NCBI RefSeq assembly: GCF_023375815.1
Contig: NZ_CP067412.1
Location: 62,001 to 126,000, forward strand
Length of the DNA: 64,000 bases
Direction: 5' to 3'
Source: Pseudomonas sp. HS6
GTDB lineage: Bacteria > Pseudomonadota > Gammaproteobacteria > Pseudomonadales > Pseudomonadaceae
Shown: positions 17,216 to 27,167 of the stretch, piece after piece
Position numbering within the stretch: position 1 is the first letter of the stretch
How the letters are laid out: every line of letters starts with the position of its first letter
Notes under the pieces: model-generated
The model's input: the letters and a program-made list of their open reading frames with translations, nothing else
What the model was told of the DNA's origin: nothing
Databases searched by the model: none
Translations under genes and position numbers: made by a program

Positions 17216-17659
17216 GGCCCGGAAAATCAGGTGATCTTCCCAATCGTCTTCCGGCACGCTGCCTTCGGCGAGCATGCGCCCGGACTGGGAAATCCGTTCG
17301 TGGTGCACGGCATCGCGATCACCGCAGACCAGGTGATGCCACAACGGCAAGTCCTTGCCTTCGCTGACCAGTCGATAACCGCAGGTCGGCGGCAGCCATT
17401 TGAACTCTTCGGCCTGGCCCGGGGTGAGCTGGATGCAGTCCGGGACAAACTTGATGCGATTTGGATAATCGCTGCACTGGCAGGTTTTCAGGTCCAGCAG
17501 TTTGCAGGCGATGCGCGTGTAATAGACGCTGTTGTCTTCTTCATCCTCGAGCTTCTGCAGGCAGCACAGGCCACATCCGTCGCACAGCGATTCCCATTCC
17601 TCGTGATCCAGTTGATCGAGGGTTTTGCGTATCCAGAACGGTTCGACTTTGGCGGCCAT
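17210..17659 (-). CDS. ycgN: YcgN-family cysteine-cluster protein (UPF0260)
   Basis: A 149-residue protein with the motif [17 protein letters not shown], then [17 protein letters not shown], a Cys-rich pattern (CxxCxxCC...C...CxC) that probably binds an iron-sulfur cluster or zinc, as in the UPF0260 family. The C-terminus has ILP-like [21 protein letters not shown]. The function is unknown. Its stop codon is the first of several in-frame stops created by the tandem repeat. It usually lies near rnd and ycgL, as here. Confidence 0.85.
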   Translation of the reverse strand: MAAKVEPFWIRKTLDQLDHEEWESLCDGCGLCCLQKLEDEEDNSVYYTRIACKLLDLKTCQCSDYPNRIKFVPDCIQLTPGQAEEFKWLPPTCGYRLVSEGKDLPLWHHLVCGDRDAVHHERISQSGRMLAEGSVPEDDWEDHLIFRAG

Positions 17660-17942
17660 GGCTCAAGCATCAACATCAGGTGGTGAAAAGGCCGCCAGTC
17701 TAGTGCCCAAGGCCCCGTGGGCCAAGCGCTGGCGACTGCCGGTTGTGCAGGGCTTGTCAGTTTTTGCGCGGCCAAGTAGCTTTGCCAGTCTCAAGAAGCC
17801 CTGGCTGGGTGCCATTAACGCTCGACCGCGTTGCATTCCGGTGAACTGCACGGCTTCAGATACAGCCCCCCATCGTTCAGCCCAACTGATCCCGCCGGGT
17901 TTTGCTTCAAACCTATCCTCAAACGTAGCAAGGAATCTCTCG

Positions 17943-18536
17943 ATGAGTGCCAACCCTCGCGTTGCCGAATACGCCATTCACCCGCAGTTCACCGATCGCT
18001 GGTCGCCCCGCGCCTTCACCGGCGAAGCGATTTCCGAGGAAACCCTGCTGAGCTTCTTCGAAGCCGCACGTTGGGCACCATCGGCGTACAACTCGCAGCC
18101 GTGGCGTTTTCTCTACGCCCGTCGCGACACGCCGAACTGGGAGCGTTACCTGGGCCTGCTCAATGAGTTCAACCGCAGCTGGGCGCAGCACGCCTCGGCG
18201 CTGGTGATCGTGATTTCGAAAACCACCTTCACCGCACCGGGCGCGACCGAAGAAACGCCAGCGCTGTGGCACACCTTCGACACCGGTTCCGCGTGGGGCC
18301 ATCTGGCGCTGCAGGCGAGCCTGAGCGGCTGGCACACCCACGGCATGGCCGGCTTCGATCAGGAGCTGACCCGCAAAGAGCTGAACATTCCGGAAGGTTA
18401 TGCGCTACACGCCGCTGTTGCGGTAGGCAAGCTGGGTGACAAGTCAACCCTGGCGGATTACCTGCAAGCGCGGGAAACACCGAGCCCGCGTCGTCCGCTG
18501 AGCGAGCTCGCGGCTGAAGGGGATTTCACCCTCTAA
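17943..18536 (+). CDS. Nitroreductase-family flavoprotein
   Basis: A 197-residue protein of the nitroreductase fold: DRWSPRAFTGEAISEETLLS near the N-terminus and FFEAARWAPSAYNSQPWRF, the FMN-phosphate-binding segment, then a helical middle and AAVAVGKLGDK near the end. These FMN enzymes reduce nitro compounds, quinones or related substrates using NAD(P)H. The substrate is unknown. The frame is open further upstream, but ATG 17943 gives the usual family start and length. A strong stem-loop follows at 18549. Confidence 0.85.
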   Translation: MSANPRVAEYAIHPQFTDRWSPRAFTGEAISEETLLSFFEAARWAPSAYNSQPWRFLYARRDTPNWERYLGLLNEFNRSWAQHASALVIVISKTTFTAPGATEETPALWHTFDTGSAWGHLALQASLSGWHTHGMAGFDQELTRKELNIPEGYALHAAVAVGKLGDKSTLADYLQARETPSPRRPLSELAAEGDFTL

Positions 18537-18548
18537 GCCCCATCGTTT

Positions 18549-18579
18549 GATCGTTCCCACGCAGGGCGTGGGAACGATC
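18549..18579. terminator. 14-bp perfect stem-loop between convergent genes
   Basis: gatcgttcccacgc pairs exactly with gcgtgggaacgatc around a 3-base loop, in the gap between the nitroreductase (+) and the hydroxyacid dehydrogenase (-). It resembles a repeated intergenic palindrome of fluorescent pseudomonads and can act in both directions. Confidence 0.65.
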
Positions 18580-18588
18580 CCTCAGAAC

Positions 18589-19521
18589 TCAGTAACCGCG
18601 CGAGAAATCCACTTCCCCACGCAACGCCTCGCCCGCCTGATACGCCCGCAAGTTATCCAGAAACAACTGCACCATCATCGGCGGCGATGTCGGTGCCGAG
18701 CTGTGCCCGGTCAACAGCAAGCCCCACGCGGTCCAGAACGGATGACGTTGCGGCAACGGTTCCTGGCGGCAGACGTCGATCACCGCGCCCGCCAGATGGC
18801 CTTCCTTCAACGCTTCAACCAGATCCGCATCGACAACGGCCACACCGCGCCCGGCGTTGATGAACAACCCGGTCGGCTTGAATTGCTTGAACAGCGCCGC
18901 GTCATAGATGTCGTGGGTGTGCTCGGTGTTGGGCAGCAGATTGACCACGTAATCCACTTCGCTCACCAGCCGTGGCAGATCCGCCATCGAACCGACTTCG
19001 ACAAACGGCGCCTGCTCGCGGGCGCTGCTGGCGATGCCGTACAACTCGACGCCGAACGGCAGCAGAAACTGCGCCACGCTCTGGCCGATGTCACCGGTGC
19101 CGACGATCAGCACCTTGCGCCCGACCAGACTCTGGCCGGTGCGACTGTCCCACTTGCGCTCGACCTGGCTGACCAGCCGTGCCAGCACTTCGCGCTCGTG
19201 GCCGAGCATGTAGGTCAGCACGTACTCGGCCATCACCTGACCGAAAATGCCGACCGCCCGGGTCAAGCGGTAATCCCGGCGCAGGCCGTCGGCCAGCAAC
19301 GGCGTGATGCCGGCCCAGGTCGATTGCAGCCATTGTGGCTGGTGGCCCTGACGCAGCAGGGTCGCCAACAGATCCGGCTGACCCAGCCACACAGGGCAAT
19401 CGACGGCCTGGCGAGCCAATTCGGCGGAATCGCCGCTGGTCAGCACTTCAAGCTCCGGGGCTGCCTGACGCAACAGTCGGGCATATACGGCGTGGTCGTG
19501 TTCAGCAATCAGAACGCGCAT
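18589..19521 (-). CDS. D-2-hydroxyacid dehydrogenase
   Basis: A 310-residue NAD(P)-dependent dehydrogenase. The Rossmann motif VLIVGTGDIGQSVAQFLLPF is followed by LPNTEHTHDIYD, INAGRGVAVVDADLVEAL (catalytic Arg region) and ending in LLLTGHSSAPT, where the catalytic His is in the GHSSAP segment. The closest families are glyoxylate/hydroxypyruvate reductase-like enzymes (GhrA type). ATG 19521 (MRVLIAEHDHAV) was chosen over an upstream TTG. Confidence 0.85.
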   Translation of the reverse strand: MRVLIAEHDHAVYARLLRQAAPELEVLTSGDSAELARQAVDCPVWLGQPDLLATLLRQGHQPQWLQSTWAGITPLLADGLRRDYRLTRAVGIFGQVMAEYVLTYMLGHEREVLARLVSQVERKWDSRTGQSLVGRKVLIVGTGDIGQSVAQFLLPFGVELYGIASSAREQAPFVEVGSMADLPRLVSEVDYVVNLLPNTEHTHDIYDAALFKQFKPTGLFINAGRGVAVVDADLVEALKEGHLAGAVIDVCRQEPLPQRHPFWTAWGLLLTGHSSAPTSPPMMVQLFLDNLRAYQAGEALRGEVDFSRGY

Positions 19522-19627
19522 GTTCAAACCTTTCGCAAACCGTGCAGACGGCCGCCCACTTCGTGGCGGTCGTCGCCGTAAAAACAGTTCCAGGGATTAC
19601 AGGAGGCCCAGGACAGGGCCTCGCAGG

Positions 19628-19921
19628 TCAGACCGGGTCGTTGCGTCGCAGCAACTCTTCGGGCAAGTGTTCGATGTACTCATCCTCGGCCGGCGGCATT
19701 TGCAGGTGGTAACCCTGCTTGTCGAGGTTTTCCAGCACGACGACGATGTCTTCGCTGGCCAGCTTGCGCTCGGGAGTCAGCACCAGATCGAAGGAGTGCT
19801 TGGCCTTGCCGAATGCCAGCATCAAGGCTTCCGGCACACGCTCCAGCGCATCGCTCTTGAGCACGTAAAGGTACATGCCGCTGCGTTTCGAACTTTGGTA
19901 AATCGAGCAAATACGTTTCAA
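19628..19921 (-). CDS. ycgL: YcgL domain-containing protein
   Basis: A 97-residue protein of the YcgL family: [20 protein letters not shown] at the start, then [20 protein letters not shown] and QGYHLQMPP. The family fold is known but its job is not; it is conserved beside rnd. Its start overlaps the rnd stop by 4 bases, so the two are translated from one message. Confidence 0.9.
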   Translation of the reverse strand: MKRICSIYQSSKRSGMYLYVLKSDALERVPEALMLAFGKAKHSFDLVLTPERKLASEDIVVVLENLDKQGYHLQMPPAEDEYIEHLPEELLRRNDPV

Positions 19922-21051
19922 GGCTGTTCTCCGGCGGTGGCCAGGCTGTCGAGCAGCTTCTGGCCCATCAATTCGCGGCGCCAGCCACGCAGCGAATCAG
20001 GCAATTGGTAAGGACCCTCGGGGAAGCCGCTTTTGACCAGCGCTTCGAGGGTTTTCTTGCGCAGCATCAGCTCCGGCGCGATGCCCAGACGCTCGGCCTC
20101 GGCCTGACCCAGGGCCCGCAGCTGTTTGATCAGCGCGGCGGCTTCGATCGGCAGCGGCTCCGGCACGGCTGGCGGCCATTGATCAGGCCCCACACTGCCA
20201 GAGCGCTTGATCAGATCAAGCAGAAACTCGCCGTCCTGACGCACGGTACGCGGGTGCATGTCTTCGATCTTGCCCAGCGCGCTGAGGTTGTCCGGTTGCG
20301 TGCGAGCCAGCGGCCACAGCGAGTGCTCACGGACGATGCGGTTACGCGGCAGATCGCGGGCACGGGCCTCGCGCTCACGCCAGGCGCACAGCTCGCGCAG
20401 AACGGCGAGTTGGGCGCGGGACAGTTTCCACGCCAGCTTCGCCTCGCGATACACCTCGTACGGATCGGTCTCGCGGCGCAGGTTGGCGACCAATTCGGCG
20501 CCGTCCTCCAACACCCAGGCGAATTTGTCGTCAGACAGTTTCGGACGCAGTTGTACGAAAACCTCCGCCAGATGCACGGCATCTTCAGCGGCATAGCTGA
20601 TTTGCGTGTCGGACAACGGCCGCTGCAACCAGTCGGAACGGGTTTCGCCCTTCGGCAGTTCGATGCCGAGCACTTCCTGCACCAGACGCGAGTAACCCAT
20701 CGAGAACCCGAGGTTCAGGTAGGCGGCGGCCAGTTGCGTGTCGAACATCGGCGCTGGCAGGCTGCCGGTCAGGCGCAGCAGGACTTCGAGGTCTTCGCTG
20801 CACGCGTGCAGGACTTTGAGCACCGCCGGGTTTTCCAGCAACGCCGCCAGCGGTTGCCAGGCGTCAATGGTCAGCGGGTCGATCAGATAGGCGCGTTTGC
20901 CGTCGCCAACCTGCAACAGGCCGGCAATCGGGTAGAAGGTGTCGACCCGCATGAATTCGGTGTCGAGGGCAACGAAAGGCAGCTGCTGCCACTCGGCGCA
21001 AAACTGCGCGAGGCTATCGTTGTCGCGAATCCAGTGAATATCGATGGCCAC
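19918..21051 (-). CDS. rnd: Ribonuclease D
   Basis: A 377-residue 3'-5' exoribonuclease. The DEDDy exonuclease motifs are [14 protein letters not shown] (Exo I), [10 protein letters not shown] (Exo II) and [12 protein letters not shown] (Exo III with Tyr), followed by an HRDC domain (about residues 210-290, [20 protein letters not shown]). RNase D trims tRNA 3' ends. It has a GTG start at 21051 and AAGGGAGAG just upstream. Confidence 0.92.
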   Translation of the reverse strand: MAIDIHWIRDNDSLAQFCAEWQQLPFVALDTEFMRVDTFYPIAGLLQVGDGKRAYLIDPLTIDAWQPLAALLENPAVLKVLHACSEDLEVLLRLTGSLPAPMFDTQLAAAYLNLGFSMGYSRLVQEVLGIELPKGETRSDWLQRPLSDTQISYAAEDAVHLAEVFVQLRPKLSDDKFAWVLEDGAELVANLRRETDPYEVYREAKLAWKLSRAQLAVLRELCAWREREARARDLPRNRIVREHSLWPLARTQPDNLSALGKIEDMHPRTVRQDGEFLLDLIKRSGSVGPDQWPPAVPEPLPIEAAALIKQLRALGQAEAERLGIAPELMLRKKTLEALVKSGFPEGPYQLPDSLRGWRRELMGQKLLDSLATAGEQP

Positions 21052-21182
21052 ACGGCTCTCCCTTCAAGAATGGCGCGCAGTATATATCGCCACCGGCGCT
21101 TTCCGCGCCTCCGCAGGGCAAGTGCTTTGATGAAATCTCCTGCTGGATAGCAAGAATAGTCTTACAGAAAGATTCCGCAGGC

Positions 21183-22832
21183 TCAGTCCTTGGCCAGAAC
21201 CCCGTCGATGACCGCACCGCGGCAACCGGCGAACAGGTCCAGATCGTGCTGATAGACCTTGCTCTGCACTTCCAGCAAACCGAGGATCGAATGGAACAGG
21301 TTGTCCTGGCTCAACGGTTTGTCGCGACTCAATTGCAGACAATGGGTGTCGACCGAGTAGGACTTCTGATAGCTGTCGGAGAACCAGGCCAGCATCGCCA
21401 CATGTTTCTGTTGTTCCGGCGCCAGCATGTACGGCGTGCCGTGCAGGAACAGGTTGTACTCGCCCAGCGACTCGCCGTGATCGGAGAGGTACAGCATCGC
21501 CGTATCGACTTTTTCCTGATTGCTGCGCAACACATCGATCAGACTCGACAACACATGGTCGGTGTACACCAGCGTGTTGTCATAACCGTTGACGATACTG
21601 TCGCGGCTGCAATTGTTCAGCGCGTTGCTTTCACACACCGGGGTGAAGTGTTCGTATTCCTTCGGATAACGCTTGAAGTATTCCGGGCCGTGGCTGCCCA
21701 TCTGGTGCAGGACCAGCACAGTGTCCTTGTCCAGATGGTCGATGAAGCTCTGCAGGCCTTGCAGGAGGATTTCATCGCGGCATTCGCTGTTGGCGCACAG
21801 TGCCGGGTCTTTCAGATTGCTCACGTCCTGCAGGGTGACGCGATCGCAGGTGCCTTTGCAGCCCGACTGGTTGTCGCGCCAGATCACATCGATGCCGGCG
21901 CGTTTGAGCACGTCGAGCAGCCCTTCTTCATTCTTCGCCTTGCTGGCGTCGTAATCCTTTCGGCCCATGTTGGAGAACATGCAGGGCACCGACACGGCCG
22001 TTTCAGTGCCGCAGGAATGCACGTCGGTGAAGGCGATCAAACCCGCCTCCTTGTCCAGTTTCGGCGTCGTATCACGGTTGTAGCCGAGGATGCCGAAGTT
22101 CTCCGCCCGGGCACTTTCGCCCACCACCAGCACGGTCAGCGACTTGCGCGGACGGTTTTGCAGTGCCGGGTTGCGCTGGGCGTCTTCGCCGATCTTGATG
22201 AACGGTTGCTGCGCGGAAACCACCTGTTCACGCAGATAGCCGGCCGACGCGCCGATGTAGTTGCTCGGCACCAGCATCAGGCGCAATTCATGGTGGTTGC
22301 GAAACAGCGAGGACAGGCCCTGATAGTTGGCCAGCGCCACACCGCCAATGACGGCGACCGATGCTGCACACACCACAACTTTGCTTAATAACTCTCGGTG
22401 CCAGCGACGATAGTTGACGGGTAACTTCCACAACAACCAGGACGGCAAGACACCCAGGAATACTATATAAGCGAACAACTTCAACGACAGTAGATCGCGA
22501 ACTTCCGTGGCATTGGTTTCAGCGAAGTTGCGAAACATGCCCGCGTCTATCATCACGCCATATTGGCTCATGAAATAAGCCACGCCGGCACTGATCAGAA
22601 ACAACACGGTCAACACCGGTTTCAATACCGGGCGAAAGCTCAGAAATGTCAGCACGATGTTGTACGCCGCGAAGATCATCACCCCGAACGCAATGCGCAT
22701 GGCGATGCCCTTGCCGTCGGCAGCGGTGATCTCGAAAAGGTGTTCCCAGAGTACGAAATTGAATCCGGCCAAAAGAAAGGCGCTGGCAAACAACGTCACC
22801 CATTCCGGGCGCACGGCTTTTAACTTGAACAT
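21183..22832 (-). CDS. eptA: Phosphoethanolamine transferase (EptA-like)
   Basis: A 549-residue inner-membrane enzyme with five N-terminal transmembrane helices and a periplasmic sulfatase-fold domain from about residue 225. The nucleophile Thr is in SCGTETAVSVPCMFS; the metal-binding region includes SDHGESLGEY; and several Cys pairs (CKGTCD, CANSEC) form disulfides as in EptA/Mcr. It adds phosphoethanolamine to lipid A, lowering negative charge and polymyxin binding. An EptB/EptC specificity is less likely but possible. The upstream gap is AT-rich (see 22833-23140). Confidence 0.85.
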   Translation of the reverse strand: MFKLKAVRPEWVTLFASAFLLAGFNFVLWEHLFEITAADGKGIAMRIAFGVMIFAAYNIVLTFLSFRPVLKPVLTVLFLISAGVAYFMSQYGVMIDAGMFRNFAETNATEVRDLLSLKLFAYIVFLGVLPSWLLWKLPVNYRRWHRELLSKVVVCAASVAVIGGVALANYQGLSSLFRNHHELRLMLVPSNYIGASAGYLREQVVSAQQPFIKIGEDAQRNPALQNRPRKSLTVLVVGESARAENFGILGYNRDTTPKLDKEAGLIAFTDVHSCGTETAVSVPCMFSNMGRKDYDASKAKNEEGLLDVLKRAGIDVIWRDNQSGCKGTCDRVTLQDVSNLKDPALCANSECRDEILLQGLQSFIDHLDKDTVLVLHQMGSHGPEYFKRYPKEYEHFTPVCESNALNNCSRDSIVNGYDNTLVYTDHVLSSLIDVLRSNQEKVDTAMLYLSDHGESLGEYNLFLHGTPYMLAPEQQKHVAMLAWFSDSYQKSYSVDTHCLQLSRDKPLSQDNLFHSILGLLEVQSKVYQHDLDLFAGCRGAVIDGVLAKD

Positions 22833-23140
22833 GATGAAGAGGCGATTTCCTGAAAAGAAGCGCCGTCGCCAATTGTGAAAATTTCATTGACTAAGGCGAC
22901 AAAAACTCTACGCAGAAAACCATCAATATTTTGTGAAAAAGAAGCCAACGATTAGTTAGCTCATGAAATAACCATGAAACTTGAAAATGCGTCAGGCCTG
23001 ATTCAGTAAAAAATCACCGCTGGCTTGCGCAGAGGGCTCGGGAGACGTATCGACTTTTTAAATACCCCTCGGGATTTTCTGATTTGCCGGCCCCGCACCA
23101 CGCCCGCCTAATCGACAGCCTCTGATTCAAAGGTCTGAAG
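22833..23140. other. AT-rich divergent intergenic region, eptA / MFS
   Basis: This 308-base gap is clearly richer in A and T than its flanks, especially 22860-23000. It must carry both divergent promoters. I looked for a PmrA-type CTTAAT/CTTAAG pair and for a clear dyad and saw none that I would defend. No gene is visible in it. Confidence 0.6.
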
Positions 23141-24325
23141 ATGGAAAACGTTCGCGCCACTGCCCGCCCCGCCGTCTGGCTGATGCTCGGTATCGTCCTT
23201 GTCGCCCTTAACCTGCGCCCGTCGATGGCCGCCGTCGGGCCTTTGCTGTCGGCGATTCGCGGCGATATTCCGTTGAGCTTCAGCCTCGCCTCGCTGCTGA
23301 CCATGCTGCCGGTGATGGCCATGGGACTGGCGATGTTTTTCGGGATTGGCATCAGCCAGCGTCTGGGCGAACGGCGCACGGTGGTGCTGTCGTTGCTGAT
23401 CATTGGCCTGGCGACTCTGTCGCGGCTGTTTCTCGATTCGGCGGCGCAACTGATCGTCAGTGCCGTACTGGCCGGGATCGGCATCGCGCTGATTCAGGCG
23501 TTGATGCCGGCCCTGATCAAATCGCGGTTTCCCGACAACGTGGCGCTGTGCATGGGGCTGTATGTCACGTCGATCATGGGCGGCGCCGCACTGGCAGCCT
23601 CTTTTGCGCCACGGGTGATGCTCGATACCGGCAGTTGGCGGGCAGGTCTGGCGATCTGGGCGGTACTGGCGTTGCTCGCGCTGCTGTTCTGGTTATTGCA
23701 GGGTAACGAAACAGCGCCTGACACAGCCTCCAAGGCAAAGAAAGAATCCTTCTTCACCCATTCCCGCGCCTGGCTCCTGGCAATCTTCTTCGGTCTGGGG
23801 ACGGCGTCCTACACCTGTGTGCTGGCATGGCTTGCGCCGTACTACGTGGAAAACGGCTGGAGTGAACAGAACGCCGGTCTGCTGTTGGGTTTTCTGACGG
23901 CCATGGAGGTGATTTCCGGTCTGGTGGTTCCCGCTATCGCCAATCGCAGTCGTGATCGACGCGGGGTGCTGGTCGCCCTGCTGATGCTGATCATTGGCGG
24001 CTTCTGCGGCCTGATCCTCAGCCCGCAACACCTGAGCCTGCTCTGGCCATGTCTGCTGGGTCTGGGGATTGGCGGGCTGTTTCCAATGAGCCTGATCGTC
24101 TCCCTCGATCACCTCGACGATCCGCAGCGCGCTGGCGGTCTGACCGCCTTCGTGCAAGGTATCGGCTATCTGATTGCAGGTCTTTCACCGCTGCTGGCCG
24201 GGATGATCCGAGATCAACTGGGCAGCTTCGAATGGGCCTGGTGGTCGCTGACCACCATCATGGTAGTCATGCTGCTGATCGTGTGGCACTTCGACCCTCG
24301 GCATTACCCCCGACACTTTCGCTGA
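23141..24325 (+). CDS. CynX/NimT-family MFS transporter
   Basis: A 394-residue, 12-helix major facilitator. The first helix WLMLGIVLVALNLRPSMAAV and GPLLSAIRGDIPLSFSLASL match the CynX/NimT (cyanate / 2-nitroimidazole) subfamily. The loop GIGISQRLGERRTVVL is the MFS motif A. The substrate is unknown; the family name should not be taken as cyanate transport. It stands alone, with a 213-base gap before the LysR gene at 24539. Confidence 0.85.
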   Translation: MENVRATARPAVWLMLGIVLVALNLRPSMAAVGPLLSAIRGDIPLSFSLASLLTMLPVMAMGLAMFFGIGISQRLGERRTVVLSLLIIGLATLSRLFLDSAAQLIVSAVLAGIGIALIQALMPALIKSRFPDNVALCMGLYVTSIMGGAALAASFAPRVMLDTGSWRAGLAIWAVLALLALLFWLLQGNETAPDTASKAKKESFFTHSRAWLLAIFFGLGTASYTCVLAWLAPYYVENGWSEQNAGLLLGFLTAMEVISGLVVPAIANRSRDRRGVLVALLMLIIGGFCGLILSPQHLSLLWPCLLGLGIGGLFPMSLIVSLDHLDDPQRAGGLTAFVQGIGYLIAGLSPLLAGMIRDQLGSFEWAWWSLTTIMVVMLLIVWHFDPRHYPRHFR

Positions 24326-24538
24326 TCGGGCGTTGTGCACGGTGCTTCAGGTCTCTAGCTAAAGGCTTGTGGCCATCTTTTTCAGGTTTGAATCGGCACG
24401 TCGTATTACTAAAACTTTCTGTCCCACAACTGTCCGTGAAAAATCCTACAGGGGTTTCTCCTGGCACCATCGTTCCGTTACGATCATGCGCACACGTTTG
24501 CGCGGATTCAGCGCAAGGAGCACAGCGAGACAGAACGG

Positions 24539-25474
24539 ATGCTGAACAGTAACTTGCTTAGAAAGCTCGACATGCAGGATCTCATGGTGTTTGTCGCCGT
24601 GTATGAGCGAAGCAGCGTCACCGATGTGTCGGAGGCGCTGTTTGTCAGTCAATCCACCGTCAGTTACTGCCTGAAAAAACTGCGCACCAGTTTCGAAGAT
24701 GATTTGTTCGTCAACACCCGCACCGGCATGCGTCCGACCTACAAGGCCAGCAGCATGTATGGCCATGTGCAGAAGATCCTCGAAAGCATCAACCTCTGCC
24801 ACGCCGGCGCCCCGACCTTCGACCCGATGGCGCAACCGGTGACGTTCAACATCTGCGCACCGGAATATTTCGAACAACTGATCCTGCCTCGACTGTTGAA
24901 GCGTTTCGACTTCGACGATCTGCCGGTGATGGTCAACATGCACAAGTTCGAAACCGACGTGCCGGCTGAAGAACTGCGCGATGGCAGCCTCGACCTGGTG
25001 GTCTGTTTCGGCCCCAACTTCCATCGCAGCCATACCGATCTGAAATCCCGGATGCTGCTGGAAGATGATCTGGTCTGCGTCTTCGACAAACGCGCGACGC
25101 CGCTGGAACCGCGCCTCAGCCTGCAAGCCTTTACCGAACGCCGGCACGTGTTCCCGACGCCCTGGACGTCCACCACCAACATGGTCGATGGCTGGCTCGC
25201 GCGGCAGGCGCAGAAACGCCAGATAGTCGCCCGTTCCAACAGCTACAGCGCAGCCTTGAAGATGATCACCGGCACCGATTTCATCCTCACCCTGCCCCGG
25301 CGGATCCAGCGTTTGCTGACCAACGACGCGGTGTTCAATCACTGCGAGGCACCCAATGGCCTGCCGGGGTTCACCCTCGACATGCAGTGGAGCCACAACG
25401 TCGATCAGGACAGCGCCAACCTCTGGCTGCGCGAGCAGGTCATCAAGACCTGCGCGGAGCTGGAGGCGGCCTGA
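24539..25474 (+). CDS. LysR-family transcriptional regulator
   Basis: A 311-residue LTTR with the HTH at LMVFVAVYERSSVTDVSEAL then FVSQSTVSYCLKKLR, and an effector domain from about residue 95 (FNICAPEYFEQLILPRLLKR). The HTH style is of the NodD/LeuO-like branch. A second ATG at 24569 is possible, since the helix begins right after. Its target is not shown; the neighbouring MFS (23141) and the convergent isomerase are candidates. Confidence 0.88.
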   Translation: MLNSNLLRKLDMQDLMVFVAVYERSSVTDVSEALFVSQSTVSYCLKKLRTSFEDDLFVNTRTGMRPTYKASSMYGHVQKILESINLCHAGAPTFDPMAQPVTFNICAPEYFEQLILPRLLKRFDFDDLPVMVNMHKFETDVPAEELRDGSLDLVVCFGPNFHRSHTDLKSRMLLEDDLVCVFDKRATPLEPRLSLQAFTERRHVFPTPWTSTTNMVDGWLARQAQKRQIVARSNSYSAALKMITGTDFILTLPRRIQRLLTNDAVFNHCEAPNGLPGFTLDMQWSHNVDQDSANLWLREQVIKTCAELEAA

Positions 25475-25477
25475 GTC

Positions 25478-25843
25478 TTACACGCCGATGGCGACCTTGC
25501 TGTAGGACTCGCGGTCGATATCCAGCAGTTCCACGCTCAACTGCACTTCGACACCGGCCGGCCATTCGCACAGGTCCTGCAGCACCGCCAACAGGTTTTG
25601 CGAGAGTTGCTTCTTGATCTCCGGGGAACGACCGCTGAGCAGCGCCAGCCTCACCGCGACAAAGGCCCGCTCGCTCATCGCGGTGCCGACCTTGAAGGTT
25701 TCCACCTTGATCGCACGGCTCTTGATATCGAACTCCGCCGCGAACTGACCGGAACCCACCAGGGTGTTGTTGAGCCGGATCAACGCCACGTCGGCGTTCA
25801 GTTGCGGCAGGTTGGCGGTGTATTCCATGTGCAGGTGTGGCAT
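25478..25843 (-). CDS. hpaF: 5-carboxymethyl-2-hydroxymuconate delta-isomerase
   Basis: A 121-residue tautomerase-superfamily enzyme. Pro2 after Met (MPHLHMEYTANL) is the catalytic base; VETFKVGTAMSERAFVAVRL and the SVELLDIDRESY tail are CHMI features. The enzyme works in the homoprotocatechuate (4-hydroxyphenylacetate) meta-cleavage pathway. No other gene of the pathway is nearby, so this is either a stray copy or has another substrate. It converges with the LysR gene with a 3-base gap. Confidence 0.8.
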   Translation of the reverse strand: MPHLHMEYTANLPQLNADVALIRLNNTLVGSGQFAAEFDIKSRAIKVETFKVGTAMSERAFVAVRLALLSGRSPEIKKQLSQNLLAVLQDLCEWPAGVEVQLSVELLDIDRESYSKVAIGV

Positions 25844-25896
25844 CGGGAGACTCCAGTCAGTCGGCAGAAAGGTCGTACATATAACACAGCACCGCC

Positions 25897-27105
25897 CTAC
25901 TCTCCTGCGGCTTTTTCCGACACTGGAACCGGTAGCGCCAGACGCAACGCCAGGCTTTCCCAGATCGCCACCAGCACCACGGCTGCCGTGGTCAGCGCAC
26001 CGAGCGTCAACGCCGAAAACCAGTGATTCAGTGCCAGCGGCAACAGCAGCGTCAGCGCTATCAGCCCGATCACATGGGATAACGGTGGAAACGCTCGGTC
26101 AGCCATGACCCATTTGAACAGTGCATTACCGAGCAGGAACAACCACGGCCCGGCAACGATCACGACGATGCCGGTGTCGCTGGCGTGATCCGGGTGCACC
26201 AGCACCAGTTCATCGGCCACCGCGCTGACGATGACCCCGGCGACGATCAGCACATGCAGGTAGGTGTAAGCGATTCGCGCCTGTCGTCCGGGGTCGGCGG
26301 AATGGGCGATACGGTGGTGCGCGCGCTCCGCACCGCTGTCGAAGTACACCCACCACATGGCGATGCTGCCCAGTACCGCCACCAGAAACGCCAGCAATCC
26401 ATCGCGGCCCGGCGTCAGCTCGGCGAAGGTCGCGCCCGTCACCAGCAACGATTCACCCAGGGCGATGATCACGAACAGCGCGCAACGTTCGGCCATGTGA
26501 TTGCCTTCGACGTTCCAGTCGCTCAGCGACGAGCGGCCCAGCCCCGGCACCCAGAAATACAGCGACGGAGAAATCAGTTCGATCAGCAGCGCCAGCGACC
26601 AGCAGAACAGCCGCTGTTCGCCTTCGACAAACGCTCCGCCGATCCAGAACACCCCGGACAACGTCAGCCACGCGAGGATGCGCTGGAAGTTGCGCGTCAT
26701 GCTCAATGACTCGCCGCGCACCGCCCAGAGCGCGAACAGCGTGCGCCCGACCTGCATGAACACGAATGCTGCCGCGAACATCAGACCGCGCTCGGTGAAT
26801 GCCTTGGGGATCGAGGAAGACAACAGCAAACCGGCGATCATCAGGCCGAACAGCCCAAGACGCACCGGCAGTTTCTCCGGGTCGAGCCAGTTGGTGATCC
26901 AGGACGTGAAGATCCACACCCACCACACCGCGACCATCATCAGGGTCACCTGCACCGCACCAATAATCGACAGATGCGCGAGCAACGTGTGGGACAACTG
27001 AGTCACGGCAAACACGAACACCAGATCGAAGAACAGCTCGACCATACCGACCTTGCCACTGTCGAGACTGCCGCGCCCACGCAACAAACCACGGGAAATG
27101 CTCAT
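25897..27105 (-). CDS. ltrA: Low temperature requirement A (LtrA) family membrane protein
   Basis: A 402-residue protein with about twelve hydrophobic segments. The LtrA hallmark VGMVELFFDLVFVFAVTQLS is near the N-terminus, followed by AERCALFVIIALGESLLVTG, another conserved family segment. The family was named from Listeria growth at low temperature; its molecular role is not known. It lies 63 bases after the LysR gene start region on the same strand and could be regulated with it. Confidence 0.85.
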   Translation of the reverse strand: MSISRGLLRGRGSLDSGKVGMVELFFDLVFVFAVTQLSHTLLAHLSIIGAVQVTLMMVAVWWVWIFTSWITNWLDPEKLPVRLGLFGLMIAGLLLSSSIPKAFTERGLMFAAAFVFMQVGRTLFALWAVRGESLSMTRNFQRILAWLTLSGVFWIGGAFVEGEQRLFCWSLALLIELISPSLYFWVPGLGRSSLSDWNVEGNHMAERCALFVIIALGESLLVTGATFAELTPGRDGLLAFLVAVLGSIAMWWVYFDSGAERAHHRIAHSADPGRQARIAYTYLHVLIVAGVIVSAVADELVLVHPDHASDTGIVVIVAGPWLFLLGNALFKWVMADRAFPPLSHVIGLIALTLLLPLALNHWFSALTLGALTTAAVVLVAIWESLALRLALPVPVSEKAAGE

Positions 27106-27167
27106 GGGACGAGGCTCCGCCGAATTCAGGTGTACTCAGCAAAGCAGCCGGACAACGGGTCGGCAAG

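Noticed and set aside
22833..23140. A PmrA/ColR-type box for eptA
   Set aside because: No sequence in the AT-rich gap matches the known box closely enough in both halves to be claimed.
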